Made by a program: the position numbers and the translations under genes
DNA from: Leptobrachium leishanense
Lineage: Eukaryota; Chordata; Amphibia; Anura; Megophryidae
Assembly: GCA_009667805.1 (NCBI GenBank)
Contig: CM019069.1
Coordinates: 58,459,422 to 58,523,421, forward strand
Length of the DNA: 64,000 bases
Reading direction: 5' to 3'
Notes under the pieces: generated by a model
The model's input: the letters and a program-made list of their open reading frames with translations, nothing else
What the model was told of the DNA's origin: nothing
Databases searched by the model: none
In this document: positions 1 to 10,929 of the stretch, one piece after another
How the letters are laid out: every line of letters begins with the position of its first letter
How positions within the stretch are numbered: the first letter of the stretch is position 1

Positions 1-401
1 GCCCCCCCAAGCTCTCATGGATATTGCCCCCCCAAGCTCTCATGGATATTGCCCCCCCAAGCTCTCATGGATATTGCCCCCCAGCTCATGGATATTGCCC
101 CCCAGCTCATGGATATTGGCCCCCCAGCGCTCATGGATATTGCCCCCCAGCTCATGGATATTGCCCCCCAGCTCTCATGGATATTGCCCCCCAGCTCATG
201 GATATTGCCCCCCAGCACTCATGGATATTGCCCCCCAGCTCATGGATATTGCCCCCCCAAGCTCTCATGAATATTGCCCCCCCAAGCTCTCATGGATATT
301 GCCCCCCAGCTCATGGATATTGGCCCCCCCAAGCTCTCATGGATATTGCCCCCCCAAGCTCTCATGGATATTGCCCCCCAGCTCATGGATATGCCCCAGC
401 T
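1..401. repeat. Minisatellite, 21-25 bp unit
   Basis: About 18 head-to-tail units built on GCCCCCCAGCTCATGGATATT, in 21-bp and 25-bp forms (the longer has an extra AAG and CT). The window opens inside the array, so its left edge is unseen. The last unit degrades near 400 and runs into the palindrome chain. Long open frames on both strands here are a by-product of the repeat period and are not genes. Confidence 0.95.
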
Positions 402-417
402 CAGACCCCAGACCAGA

Positions 418-926
418 CATGGGGCGGCTGTTCGAATGCTCTATCGGCATTCGGACAGCCGCCCCATGAGCTCGGCGCCATACTTACCTTTCCGAGCGGC
501 GCCGGGGAAGTGAAAGTGTCCCCACTTCCGGTCTTTGAAGGACCCAAGCCGCGGTCACGTGACCGGGGCTTGGGTCCTTCAAAGAGCGGAAGTGGGGAAA
601 CTTTCACTTCCCCGGCGCCGCTCGGATGCGCTCGGCAGCCGAGTAGAGGCTGCGAGCGCAGCCTCTACCCGGCTGCCGCGCGCATCCAAGCCCCGAGCGG
701 CGGAGGGACCTTTCCCTTCGCCGCTCGGGGGTTGGATGCGCGCGGCAGCCGGGTAGAGGCTGCGAGCGCAGCCTCTACCTGGCTGCTGTGTGCATCTTGT
801 AACCGCCGCGGCGAGCCGGCAGCCGGCTCGTGCCGCGGCGGTTGCATGCGCGCGCAACCAACCGCCGCTGGTTGCGCGCGCATGCGCAGAGTAAGGCTTG
901 GCGACGGACACGCCAAGCCTTACTCT
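418..926. repeat. Chain of seven abutting palindromes
   Basis: Seven GC-rich inverted repeats follow one another, some sharing arms: about 418-467, 491-626 (136 bp, centred on TCACGTGA at 555-562), 623-687, 673-751, 734-797, 799-845 and 887-926, with a further one at about 844-888 overlapping its neighbours. Arms at 623-687, 673-751 and 734-797 are alternating copies of one another, with GGCTGCCGCGCGCATCC as a recurring piece. The family is not recognised. Confidence 0.85.
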
Positions 927-929
927 ATT

Positions 930-1485
930 ATAGTATAGATTTGGTGCCAACTTAGGCTGGGGTCAGACTAACGCATTTTTAACGTGCGTTTAGGCGCACT
1001 TAATCACGACCGTAGTAGCAGCAAATGACGGGCAAGGATGTCCAATATACGAAGTAAGGCCGCACGAAAGTTCGGCCGCGCAACGCAAGCGACAAACGAA
1101 CGCATTTTTTCGAGAATGTCGAACCGCTAGTACGGACGTACAGAGTGCGCTGCGCCTGCATAGTGGCGTGTGTACGTGATTAGGAAACGTCAGACGCTGC
1201 TCATGTCCGGCCAACATAAACGTCCAGACACCCAAAGTTTCCTGGTTTGGATCCGTAACAAATCACGCACGAAAATGCGCATCGTATGACAGTTTTCACG
1301 CATTCCGTGAAAAAAATACGTCAATGCGTTCGGACGCACCTTTTTATGGACGACGTGAAAAAATGCGTTAGTTTGACCCTAGCCTAAGCCAGAGCTGTTG
1401 TAACCGTAACAACTCCATATACTATAAATGGCCCTGGCAAGTTTAAAACAGCTCTGGTTAAGTTAGCACCAGCTTTGGAATACGG
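930..1485. mobile_element. Palindromic MITE split by another MITE
   Basis: Left arm TTGGTGCCAACTTA (about 941-954) and right arm GGTTAAGTTAGCACCA (about 1457-1473) match the intact copy at 51333-51462, whose arms read GGTGCTAACTTAACC. The inner parts AGCTGTTGTAAC and AACAGCTCTGG also pair. The Harbinger-like MITE at 955-1384 separates the arms, so this element is the older one. Its superfamily is not clear. Confidence 0.6.
955..1384. mobile_element. PIF/Harbinger-like MITE, copy 1
   Basis: A 430-bp non-coding element with termini GGCTGGGGTCAGAC and, inverted, GACCCTAGCC. It is flanked by TTA on the left and TAA on the right. It belongs to a family with at least nine other copies or relatives here, whose 3-bp TWA-type duplications point to PIF/Harbinger. 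The interior is rich in CGCAC and GTGCG motifs and has no coding sequence. Confidence 0.75.
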
Positions 1486-1813
1486 ACCATGGTTGGAGGA
1501 GTCTGGTGTGGAAGAACTTGACTGGTTGCACACAGCACTGACCCTCAACCCCATCAAACACTGAGGTTACAAGCCAGATCCTCACGTCCAATATCAAAGC
1601 CTAACCTCACAAATGCTCTCCTGGATGAATGGGTAGACAGACCCACAGAAATGCGCCCAGGTTTTGTGGCAAGCCTTCCCAGAAGAACAGAAGCCATTAT
1701 AGCTGCATATGGGGCACCAACGCTATACGAAATACTTTGTATTTCCAACGCAAACGGTCATGAAAGTTGGTGTATGGTCAAGTGTCACAATACCTTTGTC
1801 CATATGGTGCATC
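1485..1813 (+). pseudogene. Tc1-like transposase, C-terminal relic
   Basis: The sequence reads as the last third of a Tc1/mariner-type transposase, the enzyme that cuts and pastes TIR elements at TA sites. Visible pieces are EELDWLHTALTLNPIKH (about 1509-1560), the region of the third catalytic residue, and SLPRRTEAIIAAYGAPTLY (about 1672-1730), the family's C-terminal tail. The right terminus CAATACCTTTGTCCATAT follows at about 1788-1806, as expected for the TIR. A stop directly follows the LNPIKH stretch, a deletion removes the following WDELERR-like region, and the catalytic Glu is replaced by Lys. The N-terminal DNA-binding domain and left TIR are missing. The relic is dead. Family assignment is confident; the subfamily is not determined. 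Confidence 0.8.
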
Positions 1814-2744
1814 TTCGATTAGGCACCTTTTCTCAGAGGCTGCAATTATTTTTAGTCTCTTCATAATTAAAATGTTCCCATTTTTCCTAGAGATAAAAGA
1901 TACTGAAACAGGTCTGTTCTGTTTTTAGGATTCCTTTCTGTTAAGATAAATATTTCCATACATTCCTACACATTCCCAGACCCTGCGGTTATAAGAGCAG
2001 GTGTGTCTTTTCAGAGCGGTGAGGAGCTCAATTGAGCCATCTGGGCCTATGAGAGAAGATCCTGAATACCTGTCATGATAATACTGCTGGAGAAATGACA
2101 TTGAACTCTGCTTTAAGGGCGTTTTTGGGAACTGTCAACTCATATAGGGTTATATTTATGCAATGTGTTATTGTGACATTTTCTGTGGATTGTTAATCAT
2201 CTCACATATGAAGGTTTAGAACCTTCAACCATTCCAGACCTCCTTTAAATTACTTACATACACACATACTCCAAAAATCAGTTGAAAGTGTTAAAAAAAA
2301 TTCTGCATTAAAAATAAGGAAAGGGAGTCCCATCTGTTTAGTTTTCTTGTTACTACCTGACATGATGCCTTTATGGCAATTTTGGTCTACGCTGTGATTG
2401 TATCATTCCATTGCCTAATCTCAGCAAGAGCACCTCTCCAGCATAAGAGTCTCTACAGGTGGGCAAGAGGGGTGCAATTTCCCCCCCTAGGTTATTCCTT
2501 GCCCCCCCAAAAATCAACATCCAGCTTCGGACAGCGGTATCTCTGTTCCTCTGCATCGTATATGGACCTTCTATGTGTCATTGGAAAGGGCAGATAATTC
2601 TGGCCTTTCCAATGATACCCAATATGACCATAAAAGTCATAAAACATTAAATAAAAACATGCACTTAATCTTAAACATTTTCACAGGGTTGAAATGGGTC
2701 AGCAGTGAAGTGGTTAATGTTCAGACTATACATTAAATTATGTA
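1814..2744. other. No gene recognised
   Basis: AT-rich sequence with short open frames only. A C-rich patch at 2467-2512 (CCCCCCCTAGG, then GCCCCCCCAAAAA) may be the end of a decayed repeat. Nothing supports coding or RNA function. Confidence 0.6.
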
Positions 2745-2950
2745 TTACGTTAGTTTTTGCCTTGGTTTTAGTTGTATATTAAGGGTTAAAGGGTAGGCTT
2801 CATCCCTCACAGTATACATTTTATTTTTTCCTTGATTAATGGCATTTTAGGAGTTATGGGTTGGCTACATGATTCACAGTGTATTCATTTCACGTTTCCC
2901 CTTGATTAATGGCATATTAAGGGTTAATGGGTAGGCTAAATGCCACACTT
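2745..2950. repeat. Imperfect tandem repeat, unit about 110 bp
   Basis: Three imperfect copies share TTGATTAATGGCAT, AAGGGTTAATGGGTAGGCT-like and CACAGTGTATTCAT-like segments. The first copy is the most diverged. No coding potential was seen. Confidence 0.55.
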
Positions 2951-3147
2951 AGCGAATAGTCACTGTAATTTGCTAAAAGTGGAGTTGTCGAAGCAGTAAT
3001 CAGATATTCAGCAAAAACTGCCGAATTGCAGCAAATAATATATTGAATTTAAGTATCAGGTTAGTACAATAAAAAGGTATCATTGCATCACATTACTCTG
3101 GGGGTTTTGGAATCTTATTTATATATGCTTATTTAAGGCACTATTAC

Positions 3148-5304
3148 CTCGTTTGAGCTAACCCTTGCGTCGGCATGATTTTGCGTTAGCGCCTGGTTAA
3201 TCGAGTCTAGCGCCTGACCAACAAATTGTTTGCCTCCCGCTACAAATGAGAAAAATCACTTAGCGCGTTGCTATTAGCGATTTGTACCACAAGCTTACTG
3301 TACTTTCCGCGTCCTTTACTTAACAGATCACTTGGTGCCAGCGCTAATTTTTTGAGGGGCACCAATTGCAATAATTTACCTACTGCTCAACCCTGGTGCT
3401 AACTCAAAAGACAGAAAAATCAGGTCCGCGTCCAAAATTAACAGGCAATTGAAAGGAATGCAGCGCAGGTGTTCTCTTGGCTCCATACACCATAGTAATG
3501 GATCTGGTCAGCAATATCGTTGCGGTAGGCTCCATTATAAATGTATCCTTTATCCACATATATCACAATTCTAACAGATCACCTAATTTTAAACATTTTA
3601 TGCTGGGGGTTATTCATAGTATGTGAGCGGTTGATTATTAGGGTGACTGTGTGGACCATGTTTAAAAGGGACATGTGAATAAGTCTTGCCCTGAAACATG
3701 CATTATTTATATGCTGCAGCAGGGAAGTTAATGTGGCTCACCTGGCCTTCCTTTTGGATCTATTAAATGCAGCGTAAGGATTCTACATGTTGTTGGGTGG
3801 CATTTACCATGCAATGCCCATCAGCCTTAATATATGTATCATCAAAATATGGATGATACGACTACCGTGGAGGATTTTAATAATGTAGGGTGTGAGGTTA
3901 TTCACTGGATGTGTTCATATTCAAGCTCGTGAGAGAGGGGGATAGGTATGGCCCGGCAATCTGCACTGGAAAAAAAGAGTTCTATCCTGTACACCAGGGC
4001 CGGCCCAAGACATAGTGCTGCCTGGAGCGAAGGGTAAAATGCTGCCCCTCCGCCGAAAATACACCCGCACACATTATGTTCTAGTTTTGGAATAAAACTG
4101 TCTAAATGGTCCAGGAAATCATTCTATGTTCTGCACATGGCAATGCAGTGTGTTCATGGTTACCAAGGAGGAGATATAGAGGCAGGCAGCCCCAATCTAT
4201 CTCCCTTTCAGCTGGGAGAACTCCCTGATGGCTGCTGTGACAGGCAAGCTGCCTCCAGGTGACATGCCCATCTCACTGAGCAATGTGACAGAATTTCTCA
4301 GTGAGACAGGTCTGTCACCTAGAGGCTGACAGGCTGTCACTCCCAGCCAGATCCGAGGAGCCCGGTGTCCCTTACCTGCCCTCTGGTAAGGATGGCAGTG
4401 GTGTGCATGGAGTGCGCCTTTTCCTGGGCCAGTCTCTGGTGTGCAGCCAGTGCAGGTTGACTCATGTTGCTGATGAAGCTCTGCAGGCCCCAGGCGTTCC
4501 ATGAGTTGATGGAGGCCAGAATCACTGCCGGTAGATTGTCCGCCAGGTGGTGTGCAGGCACGGGGACAGAAGGAACACAGCGTTTTGGCAGCCAGCAGGG
4601 CAGCTCGAAGAGGACTCCTCTTTGAGGGCCTTGTCCCCCCCCACTCTCCTTGGCAGGGCAGCCTTGGTGGGGGAGCTGATATTGGGCCGGACCCACTGGA
4701 GGTCTGCCAGGGTCTCCATGAGGGCAGTGTAGGTGAGGATGGCTCCAAAGCCGTGGGGCTGGTTGGCCCTGCTCTGCTCCCAGCTCCACCTTGAACTCAC
4801 CTCGGCTGCGGGGTGCTGGCTAGTGGAGGTCAGAGTGGCGGGGAGCCGGCAGCGGGCGCCAAGAAACCTGCAACTCCAGCGGACCGGGGTACTGAGGATC
4901 CCTCTGTCAGCTGCCCACATGACACGTGGCAGCGTCTAGATCCCGTGCTGGCCGTGTGCATGTGGGGTGGGCGCGGTCAGCGGCGGCATCACTCACTGTG
5001 CGCCGCCGCGCCGGCTGCGAACTTGGATGTTGCCACAGCATGACAAAAAAAAAATAGTGCAGCGCATGTCCTATGGCGGCGCTGTCAAACTTCTGCCGCC
5101 TGGAGCAAGCGCACCACACTGCTCCATTGTAGGGCCGGCCCTCCTGTACACAACCGCATTAGTTTCTCTAGCATGCGCTAAACAACCTTGTTCATGGACT
5201 ATCGCGGACAAGGTGATCTGTTAGTAAGTCGTCAGGCGCTACGTTTTAGCGACTCGCGCTAAATTTTTCCTTTAGTGATTGTGTTTTAGCTCACACCAGG
5301 TGAT
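3148..5304. mobile_element. Palindromic MITE with TTTAGC/GCTAAC arms, split by hAT
   Basis: The left end ACCTCGTTTGAGCTAAC and the right end, read inverted, ACCTGGTGTGAGCTAAA pair as TIRs. Both flanks contain the same GCGCTA/TAGCGC and ACTTAACAGATCAC motifs in inverted orientation. The hAT element at 3995-5143 was inserted later. The superfamily is unknown. Confidence 0.5.
3995..5143. mobile_element. hAT element with GC-rich interior
   Basis: Termini CAGGGCCGGCCC and, inverted, GGGCCGGCCCTC are flanked by CTGTACAC at 3987-3994 and 5144-5151, an 8-bp duplication typical of hAT. The 1149-bp interior is GC-rich, unlike its surroundings. It stays open for 130-180 codons in all three minus-strand frames between about 4200 and 4920. 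No transposase motif was seen, so it is non-autonomous and may carry captured host sequence. Confidence 0.8.
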
Positions 5305-5414
5305 AGTTTTATGCAGTGGTAGGATTTAATGGTGAAAATTATTAGTGCCCACCCAGTTTTGACTACGGTATCCTATGTGGCCCCCCCTAAAATATTGTTC
5401 CTAGAGTCGCCACT

Positions 5415-5550
5415 GCTCTCCAGTAAGTGTCCTGGGGCAAGACACCCAACAGTACAAACTCGCCACCCTGGACATACATGAAAAATGAGAGAAATATCAA
5501 TGGATCCTTCCTGGTAAAAAAGTTTTTATTGTGAAAAATAAAAAGGTGTT
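5415..5550 (+). mobile_element. SINE body and tail, 5'-truncated
   Basis: It contains CCAGTAAGTGTCCTGGGGC, CAAGACACC and the tail GAGAGAAATATCAATGGATC then CCTTCCTGGTAAAA, matching the body and tail of the full SINE copies at 34669-34848 and 52890-53093. The tRNA-like head is missing. It ends in an A-rich tract. Confidence 0.7.
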
Positions 5551-7219
5551 AAATTAGGAAAGGGAGAGTTATACCCAAAGCACAACAGGAAAGGAATAAA
5601 GCATAGAAAAGGTGTAATATAGTATGCATATCCTTCAAATTATACACACGAGTTAAAATAACCTTTGTGAAAGTTTTTACTGGAGAAAAATGTCACCAAG
5701 ATTGTTGCAAATTATTGACAACTACATAAAATATGCCGTTAGAGGTTTTGATGCAACTTAAAGCAGAACATATAGATATATGTCACACAGACAGTGAAAT
5801 GATGCATGCTTACTTTATGCACCAATTTAAATAGAATTAATTAGACAAACATGACAGGTCCACTAACAGGAGACAAACACCTCCTACACAACATGTGCCA
5901 ATGTGAAAGGACGAGCCACATAAAGATGTGAAGCAGGTATCTGGAAAAGTACAGATTTTTATTTATTTTTTTTACTACATTTAGATCAACTACTCAACAA
6001 CTGATTAAGAGCAGAAATGCGGGAAGCTGGTCCAAATCTTGGCAACAGCTATAACAACACTGCAGGGTATAGTCATTAGTCTTGGCAATTTGATTAAGTA
6101 AAACTACATCTCAAAAAAAAAATAAAAAAAAAATGTATGATATAGGGGAGTCCCTTTGATAATTCATGGGAATGAAAATAAGCCCCGTTTGTAGGTTGTT
6201 TTTTTAGAAAAAAAAAATTGGAAAAAGCATCTGTGTGACAAACCTAATGATCCTAAAAAAAATTAATTGTTAATAAAAAAGGGGGTGCGAAAGGGAAAGT
6301 CTAAAAATGAGTGGAAGGAGAGCGAAGCCAAGAGAAAAAGAAACTTAAGATTGCAACTTGATACATGAACTCACTTTGATCATTACTTTAGAACCACACG
6401 TTTGTAAACACAGCTTTAGCATAACCCAAAGTGAAATAAACTTTACCAGCGGCATTGCTACTTTGTTACATGGTTAAACCATGAAAATTTTTAAATCAGA
6501 TCGCCTTCTAGGGAGAAAAAAATGGAGTTTACTACAGTGAAAAACAGACCTTAATTTGTTAAACAACTATACATATTACAGATATTACAAAGAACAAGAA
6601 GCGATTGATCACAAAATCCTACAAGCCAGTCTCTATCGGCGGCTCTGCAATCTTTCCTAAGTGAACAAAATTAGGGCCCCATTCCAAGGTTGTTGTAAAC
6701 GTAACCAGAGCCAATATAGTCTATGGAGGTGTTAAATTTACAATAGCTCGTTAAATTAAAAGGCCCTATTCCAAGGTTGTTGTTGTTAATTTGGAGAAGT
6801 TGAAAGACTCATTGTGACCACTCCTTTGCATAGTACATTAGTCAGTGGTTCTTTATTCATCCCATCATCAGATGACATGGTTGTACATGTAAGTCAATAT
6901 GAATTTTATGACACCAGCTATCAATGGATTAAACCTACTTAATGTTTCCAAGTAGACTGCAGGGAGCTGTCAATTTACATGATGCACAAAAATAAAAAGT
7001 TATTCAATAGCATTGCCAAAAGAAGATTTGAAAGACAAACTTTCCCCATTACTCCTACAGACTCTGGCGTTTTCATTGACACCTCACTTGACCTTATGGG
7101 GTGTACAGAATTGGAGATAAAGGACCGCTATGACCATTAAGGGGGTTTAACATAGGTAAGATTGCCCTGGCACGAATGCTAAGCTGGCCATTCTGTGGGG
7201 TGGGAGAAGCCTTCGATCA
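5551..7219. other. No gene recognised
   Basis: AT-rich, with homopolymer A and T tracts near 6112-6133 and 6205-6220. A direct repeat CCATTCCAAGGTTGTTG / CTATTCCAAGGTTGTTG occurs at about 6679 and 6768, probably from an old MITE. No coding signal was seen. Confidence 0.55.
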
Positions 7220-7227
7220 CTGGAAAA

Positions 7228-7657
7228 TAGGGATGTGCGTTTCGGGTTTCGGAATTTCCACGAAATTTCCCGATTCGTGTTTTCGGATGCGGCCGATTTT
7301 CCGAAAAATTTTAGATCCGAAAATGGCAGATCCGAAAAGTTTTCCGAGCCGAAACGAAATATTTTTGGAATTTTCGAATGTACTTGAAATGTGTCAAATC
7401 GAAATTTATTGCTTTGAAACGAGGAGAACAGATGTTCCGAAAAAACAAAACTTTTCGAAAATACGAAAAGTCGATACAAAAAACGAGCTAAGTGACACGA
7501 AAATACGAAAAATGGTCGAAATTCCGAGAAAAAATGTACACGAAAAACGAGTCGAGCCGAACCGAATCGAAACAGAAATCGGTCGAAACGAGCCGAAAAG
7601 TTTAAAAATCCGAAAAATCTAATCAAAAAAAAAAAAAAAATTCGGTGCACAAGCCTA
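7228..7657. mobile_element. hAT MITE, CGAAAA-rich, copy 1
   Basis: Termini TAGGGATGTGCG and, inverted, GCACAAGCCTA are flanked by CTGGAAAA at 7220-7227 and 7658-7665, a perfect 8-bp duplication. The interior is a degenerate run of CGAAAA/TTTTCG words. The open frames through it, rich in Phe/Arg or Lys/Glu, are composition artefacts. A relative is at 61503-62065. Confidence 0.85.
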
Positions 7658-7665
7658 CTGGAAAA

Positions 7666-9160
7666 ATTTATTTATAGGACATCGTGCATGGCGAACACGT
7701 CAACACACAGTAGGGAAACGAACGTTGTCTCCCATACAGTGTCCGATCTGAAGGGATGTAACGGTACTTTCTGCACACTCCAGGGATCCCCCCCCCTCAA
7801 GTCCATCTGACATCGTGTAAGCCAATCAGCAAGCCAGGACAGAATGGAAGAAAATACCTGGGGATCAAATTGTTGGCATATATGACGGGTCAACGTGTGG
7901 GTGCATTGTCGGGGACAACAGATGATGCTACCCACGTGTCCGTGCAATGAGAAGGGCCAATAGATTAAATGGCTTTATTTTAATGGACCGATCAAGGCTT
8001 ACTTTGACCCCTTCACAAGTCCAGCCTCCCTGCTTTGCCACCAATCAACATCATTGGTTGCAGGGGCTGCCCAGGTTCAGACAGTCTCGCAGCAGTCAAT
8101 GACCGTGATCAGCCGCAGAGAAGGGAGGCGGGCCATAGGGAGTTACCAGCGAGCCATGTGGCATGCTATGCCACCCCACCTGCCTCTCTGCGGTCCCCCA
8201 GCAGCAAGAGGTTAAAAACCACCAGAATGACACAAACACTTTGCTGATACCTGTAAACTTGCTTTATTTAGTATCTAGGTTTAAATGTAATAAAAATAAT
8301 CAAAAGGAATCTCATCCAAAATAAGCGACACCATTATTCTTTATGCAAATCAACACACATTATCTTTGTAGCCAATTACACTTCAATTCACTCTTTGATT
8401 AGGGGGTTACAATTCCATTTATGTTTTTCTTAATTACAAGGGTCACTGGATGTCAAGTGGAATCTATTTTTCCCAAATGCGATCCATGAATATTTATTGC
8501 GTGACATTCTTTAGATAACTACCCTCAATGCATCACAATCCCCCAGTAGCAGATTTAAGCTTTCAGGAGAAATTAAGGTCTATTTTTTTTTTATATCAAA
8601 ACAATACTGATTGTAACTAATGAATATTCAACCGCTTTCCACTACAAGTGTTATTATTTTCTGACTGGCAGAGATTTTACTAAGACTGTGGCTGGAGAGT
8701 GAACTTTCCCCCAGAATTCTCCACAGCTGGTTCTCAGAATGAAAGTGCAACACTATGGAAACATTGTGTCAAAAATAGTCAGGAACCGGTTGATCAAACC
8801 TCTTCATGCGTTTACTTCTGCATGATAATCTCCAGCCTCCCACAATAGGGTGTGAACATTAATGCAGGATTTCGTTTAATGATACATGTCGAGGAAATTG
8901 TAAGTACTTTACATGTAAACAAATTTAAGTTTTTGGATACAATTGGCAAATAAAGAAAATTAACTTTACTCGAGCAAATGTAGAAATTACGAACGGACGC
9001 AGTGCTATCAGTACAAAGCAATACATGCAAGGAAGGCAGACCATGCTCAGAACAACAACAAGAGCGGCAATCTTATTTCACGAGCCCTAGAATAATTACT
9101 ATTTGGCATATTTACATTGCAATAGACATGAGGAAAATAAGCATTACATTTCATTTATAC
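7666..9160. other. No gene recognised
   Basis: Unique-looking, mostly AT-rich sequence. A more GC-rich patch at about 8000-8215 has a 70-codon open frame without recognisable motifs. Polyadenylation-like and homopolymer tracts occur near 8580. No splice-bounded exon could be supported. Confidence 0.5.
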
Positions 9161-9424
9161 CAGTGTTTCTCAACTCCAGTCCTCAAGTGCCCCATACAGG
9201 CCAGGTTTTAAGGATTCCTATGGGGAAACGCAGACTGAATCCTGCAACCACTGAGCAGAAAATCATATCACCTGTGCGGTGCTGCAGATATCTGGCAAAC
9301 CTGGCCTGTTAGGGGGGCCCTAACTAGTACATCTCCCACGAATCTCAGCCACTTATTAGATTGACCGAGCATCAAAGGAAATGTACTTCCAAAACATCTG
9401 GCGGGCAAGGGTTGTTAGCCCCTG
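9161..9424. mobile_element. Two fused hAT MITE fragments
   Basis: CAGTGTTTCTCAACTCCAGT starts a hAT MITE like the intact copy at 31238-31420, including AGGCCAGGTTTTAAGGATTC and CTGGCCTGTTAGGGG. At about 9320 it changes into the second half of another hAT MITE (ACATCTCCCA, GAGCATCA, CTTCCAAAACATCTGG, TTAGCCCCTG), like 21168-21297 and 25399-25536. No shared target duplication was found. Confidence 0.65.
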
Positions 9425-9462
9425 GTTTAGGCCTTCACATGTCAAAAAAAACCAGGTAAGGG

Positions 9463-9605
9463 CAGTGATGGCGAACCAGATTTTTTTTTTTGGGCGAACT
9501 AGATGTTCCTGAACTACATGTTCAATGATGCTCAGCCTCATCTGTGACTAAGCATCATGGGACAAGTAGTTTAAATATCTGAGGTGCTAAGGTTCACCAT
9601 CACTG
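9463..9605. mobile_element. Short hAT-like MITE
   Basis: Perfectly paired ends CAGTGATGGCGAACC and GGTTCACCATCACTG (one mismatch) enclose about 115 bp with GATGCTCAG and AGCATCATGG arms. The expected 8-bp duplication is not recognisable, so the hAT assignment rests on the terminus style. Confidence 0.6.
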
Positions 9606-10325
9606 GGCTTGGACATTTAAAAAATAAAAAAAAAAAAAACACATCTGTGAAATCACAGAATGAAAAGAATGGTTCTGAATTTCTCTAAAATGCACAACTA
9701 AAAGAAGTCAAAATAACACATATGGATGAAAGATTTACACAGATTGGTTTGGGAATCTCTGCTCCCACACACATTTTTAAAGGCAGTGCTCACTAAACAG
9801 TCACATCGTTAGGATTGTTATATGGGAGAAGCATAGAGGTTTTAAATAAAAAAATTAAAAAAGAAATGACTCAAAGCGCTGATGAAAGTCTGGGAAATGG
9901 AAACAAACGAGAGCTCCTAGACATTAATATTGCTGGTACAGCAGGCCTAGGAATTTCAAAGGCCAAATTACATAAATGACTCGTTAGCATAAATGTTGCC
10001 AACCTATCCAATCATTTGCTGAGGGTCAAACAGATCAAAGTAAACATAACGACATGATTGACCAAGTGTCACATCCAGATGAATTCTGAAGCATGTGACA
10101 TTTCAGGACTCCAACTGCCACGCCACAATGAAGACAGGGTACATTTGACAACACCAACCAGATTTACTCAAGGTACTCCTTTCATTCCAGCCGAAGAATA
10201 TATTTGACATGGATAAGGTGAATTGATTTCTAGGGAATTTTAGTACAAAACAAAAGGAAAGTGACCGTCATGAACAGGTACAGTCTCCATCAGGTAACAG
10301 CGGTATCAGATCTTAGAAGCCACAG
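9606..10325. other. No gene recognised
   Basis: AT-rich sequence immediately left of the DIRS element. No coding or structural signal was seen. Confidence 0.5.
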
Positions 10326-10560
10326 ATTATACACCAAGACACGGAGGCTTCATATTATGCTAAACTCTTCTTTATTTGTATATTTCTTTGCTGCTGATGT
10401 TACAGTAAAGCTTTTTAAGTTTGAAAAAAAGAAAAAAAGTTTCACATATACAGTAGAACCAATCAGAATAGGGCAGTCCAAATTGGGCCAATCATTATCC
10501 ACCATCGGGTATATATTCAGTCAGCTGCGCCACATTCGACCGCTTTTCTTTGCTGCTATC
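10326..10560 (+). repeat. DIRS left inverted terminal region
   Basis: Segments GCTAAACTCTTCTTTA, GTAGAACCAATCAGAATAGG and CAGTCAGCTGCGCCACATTC recur inverted in 16490-16709. Between them, two blocks at about 10374-10410 and 10411-10449 also occur at the right end, but in the same orientation and in swapped order. Confidence 0.88.
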
Positions 10561-10929
10561 ATCAGCTAAGTATACTTTATTTCTCTCACTTATGTATTGT
10601 ATCTATTATCATATTTGCCAGTTGCATATTATTCTGTTCTGTTAATAAAACGTTATCGCTGGCGCAATTTTTGCCATTTCTGTTCTGTTAAGAGAGACAA
10701 ACGCTCTGCGTGGTCTCTATCACGAAGGAAATACTTTCCTTAGTCGCCGCTTAGGGCGGGGGGGGGGGGGAGCGTGCGGGGTCAAGCAAGCTTGGTCAGT
10801 GCAGCCCACCGCCATTTGCATAGCGGGCGCAGCTTCCCGCCATTTGCATTTCTGGGCGGTTGCTTGTTTCCCTGCGCGTGAGGTCTCCTCAGAGCGTTGC
10901 GCTGAGGTGATTTTTTTGCGGTTCACACC

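Noticed and set aside
1..401. CRISPR array
   Set aside because: No unique spacers between repeats, and a vertebrate genome; it is a minisatellite. The same reasoning applies to 58567-58757 and 50840-51075.
15..938. Open frames of 67-304 codons on both strands
   Set aside because: They follow the minisatellite period and palindromes, the peptides are pure repeats, and all frames are open together.
990..1235. Minus-strand frame with an LAGHEQRLTFPNH-type peptide
   Set aside because: The same peptide appears in the MITE copies at 20124-20336 and 23812-24054 with stops and shifts. It is a MITE by-product with no transposase motif.
4197..4920. 183-codon and overlapping minus-strand frames as a gene
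   Set aside because: No recognisable domain, all three frames open, and inside hAT ends. Kept only as a possible-capture finding.
7147..7650. Phe/Arg-rich minus frame and Lys/Glu-rich plus frame, also at 61541-61954
   Set aside because: Translations of CGAAAA word repeats inside hAT MITEs.
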